A stretch of DNA of 7,741 nucleotides from the NCBI GenBank assembly GCA_017481325.1, contig JAFUPG010000082.1, positions 1 through 7,741 of the forward strand, in the 5' to 3' direction. Of this stretch, positions 1-5,935 are shown piece after piece. Position 1 is the first letter of the stretch. Each line of letters starts with the position of its first letter. The DNA is from Oscillospiraceae bacterium (lineage in GTDB: Bacteria > Bacillota_A > Clostridia > Oscillospirales > Oscillospiraceae). The translations under genes and the position numbers were made by a program. The notes under the pieces are model-generated. The model saw nothing but the letters and a program-made list of their open reading frames with translations. It was not told where the DNA came from and did no database searches.

Positions 1-3
1 GGA

Positions 4-430
4 ACTAATAACTAAGAGCTAAGGACTAAAAACTGAGGTGTGCCTTCGGCACGGATTTTGAATATTTCGCCCGTCAAACAGAAATTTGTCGGTCTGTTGG
101 ATGCTCCCAAAGCCTTCTCCTTGAGGAGAAGGTGGCAGCCCGAAGGGCTGACGGATGAGCTGGTGTGCGATAGCACGAATTCGCCGTAACCCTTGATATA
201 TCAGTGTTTTTGCCTACTGCACACCTCATCAGTCAGCTACGCTGACAGCTTCTCCTCAAGGAGAAGCCTTTGGTGCAACGAAGTTTTTCAGGAGTGCAAA
301 CAGACCGATAAACATTAATTTGAATACTCATCGGCGGAGCACCCGCAAGGGGTACAACCCATCTGTAGCGCTCCTTCGTCGCTGACAGCTGCGCAGCCGA
401 TACCTCAGCTATTAGCTCTTAGTTATTAGT
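4..430. repeat. Nested long inverted-repeat region, non-coding
   Basis: The gene-free first 433 bases are organised as an imperfect palindrome. The outer arms share an exact 19-nt inverted match (4-22 against 412-430, ACTAATAACTAAGAGCTAA). After a short indel they share CTGAGGT (33-39) with its complement ACCTCAG (402-408). Further in, TCGGTCTGTT (89-98) pairs with AACAGACCGA (299-308), and at the centre lies the hairpin element at 109-271. No convincing reading frame is present. The arms are rich in ACTAA/TTAGT words, so part of the match could reflect low complexity, but 19 exact bases is more than that would easily give. The layout suggests a non-autonomous mobile repeat, or one repeat inserted into another. 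I could not test copy number. Confidence 0.6.
109..271. repeat. MITE-like interspersed hairpin element
   Basis: The left arm begins AAAGCCTTCTCCTTGAGG at 109. The complement of the right arm, read inward from 271, begins AAAGGCTTCTCCTTGAGG. The arms then continue in parallel as GGTGGCAGC/GCTGTCAGC, GGGCTGACGGATGAG/TAGCTGACTGATGAG and GGTGT. Each arm itself contains a near-perfect small palindrome (CTTCTCCTTGAGGAGAAG at 114-131, and its counterpart at 249-266). About 55 bases of each arm can pair around a central segment of roughly 50 bases. Element length, terminal inverted repeats and lack of coding capacity fit a miniature inverted-repeat element. From memory, similar words are abundant in gut Clostridia, but I could not search. 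Confidence 0.65.
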
Positions 431-495
431 CCTTAGTCTCGCCGATAAACAGCCGGATGCCTGTCCTTTTTTCTGTGAATCTCTCCGGATGGGAC

Positions 496-523
496 AAAAA
501 GAGAGCGCCGTCTCGGCGCTCTC
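496..523 (-). terminator. Intrinsic terminator of the 54-codon gene
   Basis: On the minus strand a perfect 10-bp GC-rich stem (GAGAGCGCCG pairing with CGGCGCTCTC, loop AGA) is followed directly by TTTTT at 500-496. It starts about 10 bases after the stop codon of the small membrane protein gene. This is a textbook rho-independent terminator and supports that gene being real and transcribed alone. Confidence 0.85.
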
Positions 524-533
524 TTCTTTCGAT

Positions 534-698
534 TTAGTCCAGAAGCTCTTCGAAGTCCTCGTCCAGCTCTTCCTTCTTGCCGCCGGGGAGCAGCTTCTTC
601 AGATCGTCCCAGAAGTGGATCAGAGCCACGGCGATGGCGGCTACCACAACGATACCGCCCACGATGCCCAGGATCAGGCGCAGATTGCTGTTCTTCAT
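534..698 (-). CDS. Small single-pass membrane protein, 54 aa, unknown function
   Basis: I do not recognise this gene. It encodes 54 residues: a short polar start (MKNSNLR), one strongly hydrophobic segment at about residues 8-27 (LILGIVGGIVVVAAIAVAL), an amphipathic linker (HFWDDLKKLLPGG), then KK followed by a very acidic tail ending DEDFEELLD. Charge placement suggests a membrane anchor with the charged tail on one face, orientation uncertain. The start is well supported: GGAGGTAAGG lies 4 bases upstream of the ATG. A promoter lies upstream and a hairpin terminator follows the stop, so it appears to be its own transcription unit. GGIVVV contains a small-residue pattern that could help helix packing (inference). 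It could be a regulatory or scaffold microprotein. Nothing in the sequence identifies a partner. Confidence 0.72.
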   Translation of the reverse strand: MKNSNLRLILGIVGGIVVVAAIAVALIHFWDDLKKLLPGGKKEELDEDFEELLD

Positions 699-740
699 CT
701 TCCTTACCTCCAATGTGTAGTGTGCAGTGTTTACACCTAT

Positions 741-768
741 AGTATACCGATTTTTCAGAAAATCGCAA
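741..768 (-). promoter_or_regulatory. Sigma-A-type promoter for the 54-codon gene
   Basis: Read on the minus strand, TTGCGA (768-763) and TATACT (746-741) are separated by 16 bases. Transcription would begin near 735, about 35 bases before the start codon. A short palindrome (CGATTTT at 748-754 pairing with AAAATCG at 759-765) lies across the spacer and could be an operator or chance AT-rich symmetry. Confidence 0.6.
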
Positions 769-785
769 GCCTTTTTTGTCCGATT

Positions 786-1307
786 TTACAATCTCGTAAT
801 ATAATCCGCTTTTCTGGGGGCTGCCTCACGGTAGGGCTTGTCGGCATAACCCAAAATGCAGTGTCCCACGCCGAGCCATTCGCCCTCAATGCCCCATTCC
901 TTCAGCAGTGCCTTGCCCTCTTCGCTGGCGGCTTCCTCCCTGCCACGGTGGATCCAGCAGGAGCCGACACCCAAAGACCAGGCGGCGGCCATCATATTGC
1001 CGATGACCAGACTTCCATCCTCCACAGCGGTGCGGACGGAGGGATCTGCCAGCACCCAGCAGACCGTGGGTGCGCCATAGAAGGGTTTTAGATCGGGATT
1101 GCCCATAAAGGAGGCGTTGAGCCGTTCTAATTTGGCGATCTTCTCCGGGTCCTGCAGCACCAGGATCTTGGGGGCCTGCCGTGCCATGCCGTTGGCGGCG
1201 TAGGTTCCGGCGGTGAGGATCTGCTGCAGGGCATCCTCTTCCACCTGCTTGGGCAGGTAGCTCTTGCAGCTTCTGCGCTCCAGAAGAGTCTTTATGGTTT
1301 CGTTCAT
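786..1307 (-). CDS. Nitroreductase family flavoprotein
   Basis: 173-residue protein of the FMN-dependent nitroreductase superfamily, whose members reduce nitro compounds, quinones or flavins using NAD(P)H, usually as cytosolic dimers; the substrate here is unknown. Family signs are the N-terminal RRSCKSY (residues 11-17, the position of the usual RRSxRxF FMN-phosphate contact), AAxNGMARQAP (about 37-46), GAPTVCWVLAD (78-88), the helix DGSLVIGNMMAAAWSLGVGS (97-116) and the C-terminal GHCILGYADKPYREAAPRK (148-166). The third arginine of the usual RRSxR is Lys15 here. Length is normal for the compact subfamily. I chose ATG 1307 over an in-frame ATG at 1334 because AAAGGAG lies 8 bases upstream of it and the longer form would overlap the birA stop. 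It begins 19 bases after birA and is probably co-transcribed with it. No clean terminator follows. Confidence 0.9.
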   Translation of the reverse strand: MNETIKTLLERRSCKSYLPKQVEEDALQQILTAGTYAANGMARQAPKILVLQDPEKIAKLERLNASFMGNPDLKPFYGAPTVCWVLADPSVRTAVEDGSLVIGNMMAAAWSLGVGSCWIHRGREEAASEEGKALLKEWGIEGEWLGVGHCILGYADKPYREAAPRKADYITRL

Positions 1308-1326
1308 CGTTTGCGCTCCTTTCTCA

Positions 1327-2109
1327 TTATGCATAGCCCGTGGCGCTGCGGATGCTGACCTCCCCGGTGGAGATCACCTTTTCGCTGCCATCGGGCAGGT
1401 TTACGATCAAGCCGCCATTGGGGTCGATACCCACCGCAAGGGCTTCATAGCCCCCTTTGGGGTCTAACACACGGACGGTCTTGCCTAAAGTGACGCAGGC
1501 GGCGGCATATTCCCTTAGATATGCCTCTTTTTGGGAGAAAAGCACCCGATCCATCTGCCGCAGTTCCCGGATCACGGCGGCTGCCGGTTCGTTGGGATCG
1601 ATCTCATGCCCCAGGATCTGCCTTAGTGAGCAGGCTGAATCCCGCAATTCCGCAGGAAAATCCTCCCGACGGGTGTTGCAGTTGATGCCCACCCCCAAAA
1701 TCACGGCGGTAGTCTCGCCCACACAGCACAGCTCCGCTAAAATACCGCAGAGTTTTTTGGCTCCGACCAGCAGATCGTTGAGCCACTTGATCTGAGAGGC
1801 GATGCCGCAGGCTGCTGCAATGCCCCGGCGCACCGCCACCGCCGCTATGGCGGTCAGGTGCAGCTGCTGCTCCACGGGGACACGGGTCTTCAGCAGCATA
1901 CTCAGGTAAAGGCCACCCTCGGGGGAGGCAAACTGCCGTCCCAGCCGTCCCCGTCCGCCGGTTTGCCGCCTGGCGATGACCACCGAGCCGTGGGGCAGGT
2001 CAAGAGAGGTCTTCAGCAGAGCATTGGTGGAGGAGGTCTCCTCCAAAACCTGCAGCGCAGGGATGTCCTCCCCCAGCAAACGCCGCAGCTTCTCCTCGCA
2101 AAGCACCAT
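1327..2109 (-). CDS. birA: Biotin--[acetyl-CoA-carboxylase] ligase, no HTH domain
   Basis: Cytosolic enzyme that activates biotin with ATP to biotinyl-AMP and transfers it to a lysine of biotin carrier proteins such as the acetyl-CoA carboxylase BCCP subunit. The 260-residue sequence shows the ligase signatures in order: ETSSTNALLK (24-33), RRQTGGRGRLGRQFASPEGG (47-66, the adenylate-binding GRGRxGR loop), IKWLNDLLVGAKKLCGILAE (107-126, containing the conserved lysine near K119), GVGINCN (139-145), and a C-terminal beta domain with LGKTVRV. Bifunctional BirA is about 320 residues with an N-terminal winged helix. That domain is missing here, so this copy should not act as the biotin repressor. 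KWLND replaces the common KWPND. Start ATG 2109 has GGGAGGTG upstream with good spacing; an in-frame ATG at 2166 has no such site and lies upstream of the promoter. Confidence 0.93.
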   Translation of the reverse strand: MVLCEEKLRRLLGEDIPALQVLEETSSTNALLKTSLDLPHGSVVIARRQTGGRGRLGRQFASPEGGLYLSMLLKTRVPVEQQLHLTAIAAVAVRRGIAAACGIASQIKWLNDLLVGAKKLCGILAELCCVGETTAVILGVGINCNTRREDFPAELRDSACSLRQILGHEIDPNEPAAAVIRELRQMDRVLFSQKEAYLREYAAACVTLGKTVRVLDPKGGYEALAVGIDPNGGLIVNLPDGSEKVISTGEVSIRSATGYA

Positions 2110-2131
2110 GACCTCACCTCCCGTTTTCCTT

Positions 2132-2160
2132 ATTTTATCTGATTTTTGTCCTTTTGTAAA
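2132..2160 (-). promoter_or_regulatory. Sigma-A-type promoter for birA
   Basis: On the minus strand TTTACA (2160-2155) and TAAAAT (2137-2132) are spaced by 17 bases, close to consensus. Predicted initiation near 2125 leaves a leader of about 16 bases that includes the GGGAGGTG ribosome binding site. Its position rules out the in-frame ATG at 2166 as the birA start. Confidence 0.6.
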
Positions 2161-2209
2161 GAGCAAGAAAAAACAGAAGGATCACAGCTGACTTTTCCCC
2201 CGGATATGC

Positions 2210-2238
2210 TTGCTTATTTTTCAGAAATGTGCTATGAT
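2210..2238 (+). promoter_or_regulatory. Extended -10 promoter for trpS
   Basis: TTGCTT (2210-2215) and TATGAT (2233-2238) are 17 bases apart, and TGC directly before the -10 box forms an extended -10 element. Initiation near 2245 gives a leader of about 48 bases before the trpS ATG. That is too short for a T-box, and no T-box sequence is seen. The promoter is divergent from that of birA. Confidence 0.65.
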
Positions 2239-2292
2239 GTAGGGTACAATGGCAAGACTATAGGAATTTCTCCCGAAAGGTGTGACTCTATT

Positions 2293-3309
2293 ATGAATGA
2301 AGTAACCGCATCCGCTCCAAAGAAGAGAATGCTCTCCGGCATCAAGCCCTCCGGCGATCTGACCCTGGGCTCTTATTTAGGTGCCATCCGCAACTGGAAG
2401 GGCAGAGAAGAGGAGTTCGAATGCTTCTATTTTATGGCTGACCTCCATACCATCACCGTCCGCCAGAACCCCGCCGATCTCCGCCGCCGCTCTCTGGAGC
2501 AGCTGGCCCAGTACATCGCCTGCGGCCTGGACCCCGAGAAGAACGTGCTCTTCTTCCAGAGCCACGTCCACCAGCATGCCGAGCTGGGCTGGGTCTTAAA
2601 CTGCTACGCCATGTTCGGTGAACTGAGCCGTATGACCCAGTTCAAGGATAAGAGCGCAAAAAATGCCGATAATATCAACGGCGGCCTCTTCACCTATCCC
2701 GCCCTCATGGCAGCGGATATCCTGCTGTATCAGGCAGACCTTGTTCCCGTGGGCGACGACCAGAAGCAGCACGTGGAGCTGACCCGTGATATCGCCAAGC
2801 GCTTCAACGGCATCTACGGCGATGTGTTCAAGATGCCCGAGCCCTATATCCCCAAGGTAGGCGCCCGTATCATGAGTCTGGTGAACCCCGAGGCCAAGAT
2901 GTCCAAGTCTGAGGACGAGGATCCCGGTCGTGTGACCCTCATGGACAAGCCCGAGGACATTATGCGCCTGTTTAAGCGTGCCGTTACCGACAGCGAGGCC
3001 TGCGTCCGCTTCGACACCGAGAATAAAAAGGGCATCTCCAACCTGATGTCCATCTACTCCGCCGCCACCGGCCTGAGCCTGGAGCAGATCGAGAACGACT
3101 TCGTGGGCAAGGGCTACGGCGATTTCAAGAAGGCCGTAGGCGAGAGCGTGGTAGAGCTACTGCGCCCCATCCGTGAGGAGGCCACCCGCCTGCTGGCGGA
3201 TAAGGCATATCTGCAGAAGGTCTGCGCCGAGGGTGCCCAGAAGGCATCCTACGTAGCAGAAAAGACCCTCCGCAAGGTCTATAAGAAAGTGGGCTTCGTC
3301 GCCCGCTGA
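2293..3309 (+). CDS. trpS: Tryptophan--tRNA ligase
   Basis: Cytosolic class I aminoacyl-tRNA synthetase that joins tryptophan to tRNA-Trp with ATP. The 338-residue length is normal. The nucleotide-binding signature sits at SGIKPSGDLTLGSYLGAI (15-32), where TLGS occupies the HIGH/TIGN position, and the second signature is KMSKS (202-206) within PEAKMSKSEDEDPGR. GDDQKQHVELTRDIAKRFN and LLYQADLVPVG, typical of the TrpRS Rossmann domain, are also present. I chose ATG 2293 because the frame is open upstream to an ATG at 2146, but that one lies before the promoter and would add 49 unrelated residues. The ribosome binding site is modest (AAAGGTG ending 12 bases before the ATG), suggesting limited initiation. 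The next gene starts 21 bases after the stop, so trpS is probably the first gene of an operon. Confidence 0.96.
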   Translation: MNEVTASAPKKRMLSGIKPSGDLTLGSYLGAIRNWKGREEEFECFYFMADLHTITVRQNPADLRRRSLEQLAQYIACGLDPEKNVLFFQSHVHQHAELGWVLNCYAMFGELSRMTQFKDKSAKNADNINGGLFTYPALMAADILLYQADLVPVGDDQKQHVELTRDIAKRFNGIYGDVFKMPEPYIPKVGARIMSLVNPEAKMSKSEDEDPGRVTLMDKPEDIMRLFKRAVTDSEACVRFDTENKKGISNLMSIYSAATGLSLEQIENDFVGKGYGDFKKAVGESVVELLRPIREEATRLLADKAYLQKVCAEGAQKASYVAEKTLRKVYKKVGFVAR

Positions 3310-3330
3310 GTAAATTAGGGAGATAGAAAA

Positions 3331-4428
3331 ATGACATTAGATCCCAATTTTATCTGGAAAGTCGCCTTGGCGCTGGTGACGGCGTCGGCCATCTCTCTGG
3401 GCTTGACCCCCTTTGTCAAGTTCCTGGCCAATAAGGTAGGTGCGGTGGACGTCCCCAAGGACGAGCGCCGTATGCACAAGGTGCCCATCCCCCGTATGGG
3501 CGGTCTGGCCATTTTCCTGGGCTTTTTGGTGGCGGCGCTGATCTTTGTGCCTATGATAGAGCGGATCGATACCCGTCTGCAGGGCATCCTGCTGGGCTCC
3601 GTGCTGATTTTGATCCTGGGTGTGCTGGATGATATTATCACCCTGTCTGCCCTGGCCAAGTTCCCGGTGCAGTTTATCGCCGCCATTATCGTGGTGCTCC
3701 ACGGCTGCCGCATTGACCAGATCTTCGGCTGGCAGCTGCCTCTGTGGCTGAGCTACTGCGGCAGTGTCATCTGGATCGTGGCCATGACCAATGCCATCAA
3801 TTTCATTGACGGCCTGGACGGTCTGGCTGCCGGCGTGTCCGCCATCTCTGCCGGTGCCATGCTGGTGGTGGCGCTGCTGCTGGTGCCTCAGGGCAATTCC
3901 ATGGTCAGCGCTATTCTGCTGGCGGCTGTGGTGGGCGGCTGCATCGGCTTCATCCCCTACAATTTCAACCCCGCCAAGATCTTTATGGGCGATACGGGCT
4001 CCAATTTCCTGGGCTTTATCCTGGCCTCCATCTCTATTTTCGGCCTCTTTAAGACCTATGCCTTTATCTCCTTTGCGGTGCCCTTCCTGGTGCTGGGTCT
4101 GCCTATTTTTGACATCTGCTTCGCCGTGATCCGCCGTGTGGCCCACGGCCAGAGCCCCATGCACGCCGACCGTGGTCATTTCCACCACCGCCTCATCGAC
4201 ATGGGCTTCTCCCAGAAGCAGACCGTAGCCATTGCCTATCTGCTCACCGCCATTTTGGGCATTGCCGCCGTGACGCTCACCGGCCGCCGCTTTGTGCAGG
4301 TGCTGATCATCGCCGGTGCATTGGCTGTGGTGGTCGTCATCGGTCTGGTGCTGGTCTTCAACCGCCACCACCACGACATCGAAGCTCAGCACGAGAAAGA
4401 GAAGGAGCAGCAGCATGAAAAAGATTAA
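3331..4428 (+). CDS. wecA: Undecaprenyl-phosphate GlcNAc-1-phosphate transferase (WecA/TagO family)
   Basis: Integral membrane enzyme that moves GlcNAc-1-phosphate from UDP-GlcNAc to undecaprenyl phosphate, the first step of many wall-polymer pathways (TagO in Bacillus, WecA in enterobacteria). The 365 residues carry about eleven hydrophobic segments. MraY/WecA motifs are clear: DVPKDERRMHKVPIPRMGG (40-58), the Mg-binding LDD (99-101), NAINFIDGLDGLA (154-166), PAKIFMGDTGS (214-224) and HADRGHFHHRL (278-288). This last cytosolic histidine motif is of the WecA type rather than the MraY type, which argues against mraY. An AGGGAGA site lies 7 bases before the ATG. The C-terminus is a charged, histidine-rich tail (about 345-365). 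It overlaps the epimerase gene by 14 bases, so the two are likely translationally coupled and act in one pathway. The symbol tagO would serve equally well. Confidence 0.92.
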   Translation: MTLDPNFIWKVALALVTASAISLGLTPFVKFLANKVGAVDVPKDERRMHKVPIPRMGGLAIFLGFLVAALIFVPMIERIDTRLQGILLGSVLILILGVLDDIITLSALAKFPVQFIAAIIVVLHGCRIDQIFGWQLPLWLSYCGSVIWIVAMTNAINFIDGLDGLAAGVSAISAGAMLVVALLLVPQGNSMVSAILLAAVVGGCIGFIPYNFNPAKIFMGDTGSNFLGFILASISIFGLFKTYAFISFAVPFLVLGLPIFDICFAVIRRVAHGQSPMHADRGHFHHRLIDMGFSQKQTVAIAYLLTAILGIAAVTLTGRRFVQVLIIAGALAVVVVIGLVLVFNRHHHDIEAQHEKEKEQQHEKD

Positions 4429-5563
4429 AGTCATGTCCGTCTTCGGCACCCGTCCCGAGGCCATCAAGATGGCGCCCCTGGTCAAGACCCTGGCCCAGCG
4501 TGAGGGCATCGAGAGCCTCTGCTGCCTGACGGGGCAGCACCGCCAGATGCTGGACTCCGTCATGGAGATCTTCCGCCTGGAGGGGGACTACGACCTGAAC
4601 ATTATGCAGAAGCAGCAGACCCTCTCCTCCATCACCACCCGTACCATTCTGGGCATGGAGAGCGTACTGGAAGAGGCGAAGCCTGACCTGATCCTGGTGC
4701 ATGGCGACACCTCCACCACCTTTGCCGGGGCTTTGGCGGCTTTCTATCACAAGATCCCCGTGGGTCACGTGGAGGCCGGCCTGCGTACTTACGATGTCTA
4801 CTCCCCCTTCCCCGAGGAGATGAACCGCACCCTGGTGGGCGATATTGCCGCCCTCCACTTCTCTCCCACCCTGGCCAATGCGGAAAACCTCCGCAAGGAG
4901 GCGGTGAAGGGCGAGATCTTCATCACCGGCAACACGGTCATCGATGCCATGGCCACCACGGTGCAGCCCAACTTTCGCTTTGCTCTGGAGGAGCTGAATG
5001 CCCTGGATTTCGAAAATAAGCGCATCATCGCCCTGACCTGCCACCGCCGTGAGAACTACGGCAAGCCCATGGAGGATATTTTCCGTGCGGTGCGGCACAT
5101 TGCCGAGACCTATGAGGATGTGGAATTTGTCTATCCCGTCCACCTGAGTCCCGCCGTGCGGGAGTGCGCCGGGAAGTATCTGGGCGGCGTGGAGCGCATC
5201 CACCTCATCGAGCCTCTGGATGTGGAGCAGATGCACAACCTTATGGCACGCTGCCACTTCGTCATGACCGACTCCGGCGGCCTGCAGGAGGAAGCCCCCG
5301 CTCTGGGTAAGCCTGTTTTAGTGCTGCGCCGGGAAACCGAGCGCCCCGAGGCCATTGCCGCCGGAACGGTGAAGCTGGCCGGTGTGGAATACGAGGACAT
5401 CGTCCGTCTGGCCAAGGAGCTGCTGGATGATTCCGCCGTCTTCGATGCCATGGCAAAAGCGGTCAATCCCTACGGCGACGGCCATGCCTGCGAGCGCATT
5501 GCCGATGCCATTGAATGGTATTTTGGCCAGAGAACGGAAAAACCGGCAGATTTTCGGCCGTAA
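4415..5563 (+). CDS. wecB: UDP-N-acetylglucosamine 2-epimerase (non-hydrolysing)
   Basis: Cytosolic enzyme interconverting UDP-GlcNAc and UDP-ManNAc (WecB, or MnaA in Bacillus), supplying ManNAc for linkage units of wall teichoic acid or similar glycans. The 382-residue length is standard. Motifs in order: FGTRPEAIKMAP (10-21), TGQHRQMLD, VHGDTSTT (around D98), GHVEAGLRT (117-125, with E120), FPEEMNR (132-138, with E134), ITGNTVIDA, CHRRENYGKP (from 209, with H210), and TDSGGLQEEAP (285-295). D98, E120, E134 and H210 match the residues shown to matter in the E. coli enzyme (D95, E117, E131, H213). ATG 4415 is preceded by GAAGGAG at 7 bases. An in-frame ATG at 4316 lies deep inside the upstream gene. 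It overlaps wecA by 14 bases. A TagA-type glycosyltransferase, expected next in a teichoic acid pathway, is not in the window. No clear terminator follows. Confidence 0.96.
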   Translation: MKKIKVMSVFGTRPEAIKMAPLVKTLAQREGIESLCCLTGQHRQMLDSVMEIFRLEGDYDLNIMQKQQTLSSITTRTILGMESVLEEAKPDLILVHGDTSTTFAGALAAFYHKIPVGHVEAGLRTYDVYSPFPEEMNRTLVGDIAALHFSPTLANAENLRKEAVKGEIFITGNTVIDAMATTVQPNFRFALEELNALDFENKRIIALTCHRRENYGKPMEDIFRAVRHIAETYEDVEFVYPVHLSPAVRECAGKYLGGVERIHLIEPLDVEQMHNLMARCHFVMTDSGGLQEEAPALGKPVLVLRRETERPEAIAAGTVKLAGVEYEDIVRLAKELLDDSAVFDAMAKAVNPYGDGHACERIADAIEWYFGQRTEKPADFRP

Positions 5564-5623
5564 TTTGTCTAATCTGCACAGAACGGACAGATAGTTTTAC
5601 GATTTATTCTGTTAAAGTAACCA

Positions 5624-5651
5624 TTGCAATTTCAGCGGAATACGATATAAT
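5624..5651 (+). promoter_or_regulatory. Sigma-A-type promoter for the riboswitch-glyA transcript
   Basis: TTGCAA (5624-5629) and a perfect TATAAT (5646-5651) are 16 bases apart. Initiation near 5658 would place the start just before the riboswitch leader. The same hexamers and spacing occur at the tRNA-Ala promoter. Confidence 0.75.
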
Positions 5652-5670
5652 AAGAACATAAAGAAATAAA

Positions 5671-5836
5671 CCCGTCGAAACGGATCGGGAAAGCGGCCGC
5701 AAGGCCCTCCGAAGGAGTAATGCTCTCAGGAAAACAGACCGAACCGTGGAGGGGTCTCTGGAGAAGCTCATTGACTTGAGTGCCGAAGGTGCAAGGCAGT
5801 TTTCTGCCGAATCTCTCAGGCAAAAGGACAGAGGAC
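5671..5836 (+). promoter_or_regulatory. Tandem glycine riboswitch (two aptamers)
   Basis: Two glycine aptamers in series lie in the glyA leader. Aptamer 1 (about 5680-5741) has the hairpin GGCC-GCAA-GGCC, the conserved CTCCGAAGGAGTAA and GCTCTCAGGAAAACAGACC. Aptamer 2 (about 5752-5836) has GTCTCTGGAGA, TGCCGAAGGTGCAAGG and the diagnostic CTCTCAGGCAAAAGGACAG. Its P1 forms from GTCTCTG (5754-5760) and CAGAGGAC (5829-5836). The 10-base linker GAACCGTGGA contains CCGT (5744-5747), which could pair with leader ACGG (5680-5683), resembling the leader-linker duplex described for this class. Known ligand: glycine, consistent with glyA downstream. An intrinsic terminator follows, so control is probably by transcription attenuation. 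Whether glycine turns glyA on or off cannot be settled from the sequence. Confidence 0.93.
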
Positions 5837-5857
5837 TATTCCGCTTTTTGCGGAGTA
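5837..5857 (+). other. Hairpin between riboswitch aptamer 2 and terminator
   Basis: TATTCCGC (5837-5844) pairs along its whole length with GCGGAGTA (5850-5857), with one G-U pair, around a TTTTT loop. It starts one base after the P1 stem of aptamer 2 and ends five bases before the terminator stem. It may stack on P1 as a spacer helix in the expression platform, or take part in switching. The role is inference. Confidence 0.5.
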
Positions 5858-5862
5858 TCTGT

Positions 5863-5902
5863 ATGAGTGTCGCCGGAATTTTCAGGCTGCACTCATTTTT
5901 TT
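5863..5902 (+). terminator. Riboswitch-controlled intrinsic terminator before glyA
   Basis: ATGAGTGTCGCC (5863-5874) pairs with GGCTGCACTCAT (5885-5896) with one wobble and one mismatch, followed by seven T (5896-5902). It lies between the aptamers and the glyA ribosome binding site, where a regulated terminator is expected. Bases 5863-5868 can alternatively pair with GCTCAT (5766-5771) of aptamer 2, a possible antiterminator contact (inference). Confidence 0.8.
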
Positions 5903-5935
5903 GCGTTTCTCCCTCATTTTAAAGGAGGATTTACC

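Noticed and set aside
1..433. CRISPR array in the repeat-rich left flank
   Set aside because: The repeats are inverted and nested, not direct repeats with regular spacers.
489..1091. 200-codon plus-strand frame covering the small membrane gene and the nitroreductase
   Set aside because: Overlaps two better-supported minus-strand genes, has no upstream ribosome binding site and starts just before the terminator hairpin of the small gene.
2146..2292. Upstream extension of trpS to ATG 2146
   Set aside because: It would lie before the -10 box at 2233-2238, lacks a ribosome binding site, and adds residues with no TrpRS similarity ahead of a normal-length enzyme.
2239..2292. T-box riboswitch for trpS
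   Set aside because: The leader is about 48 bases, with no T-box consensus, specifier stem or terminator.
3337..4563. 408-codon minus-strand frame opposite wecA and wecB
   Set aside because: Its translation is rich in His, Gln, Asp and Gly with no family motif, as expected from antisense reading of codon-biased DNA. The plus strand has full WecA and WecB signatures and ribosome binding sites.
4358..5257. 299-codon minus-strand frame opposite wecB
   Set aside because: Antisense shadow with the same His/Gly/Asp bias, no ribosome binding site and no recognisable motif.
5564..5623. Terminator after wecB
   Set aside because: Only a weak ATCTG/CAGAT pairing (5572-5576 with 5588-5592) with a short T run is present, which is not enough to call.
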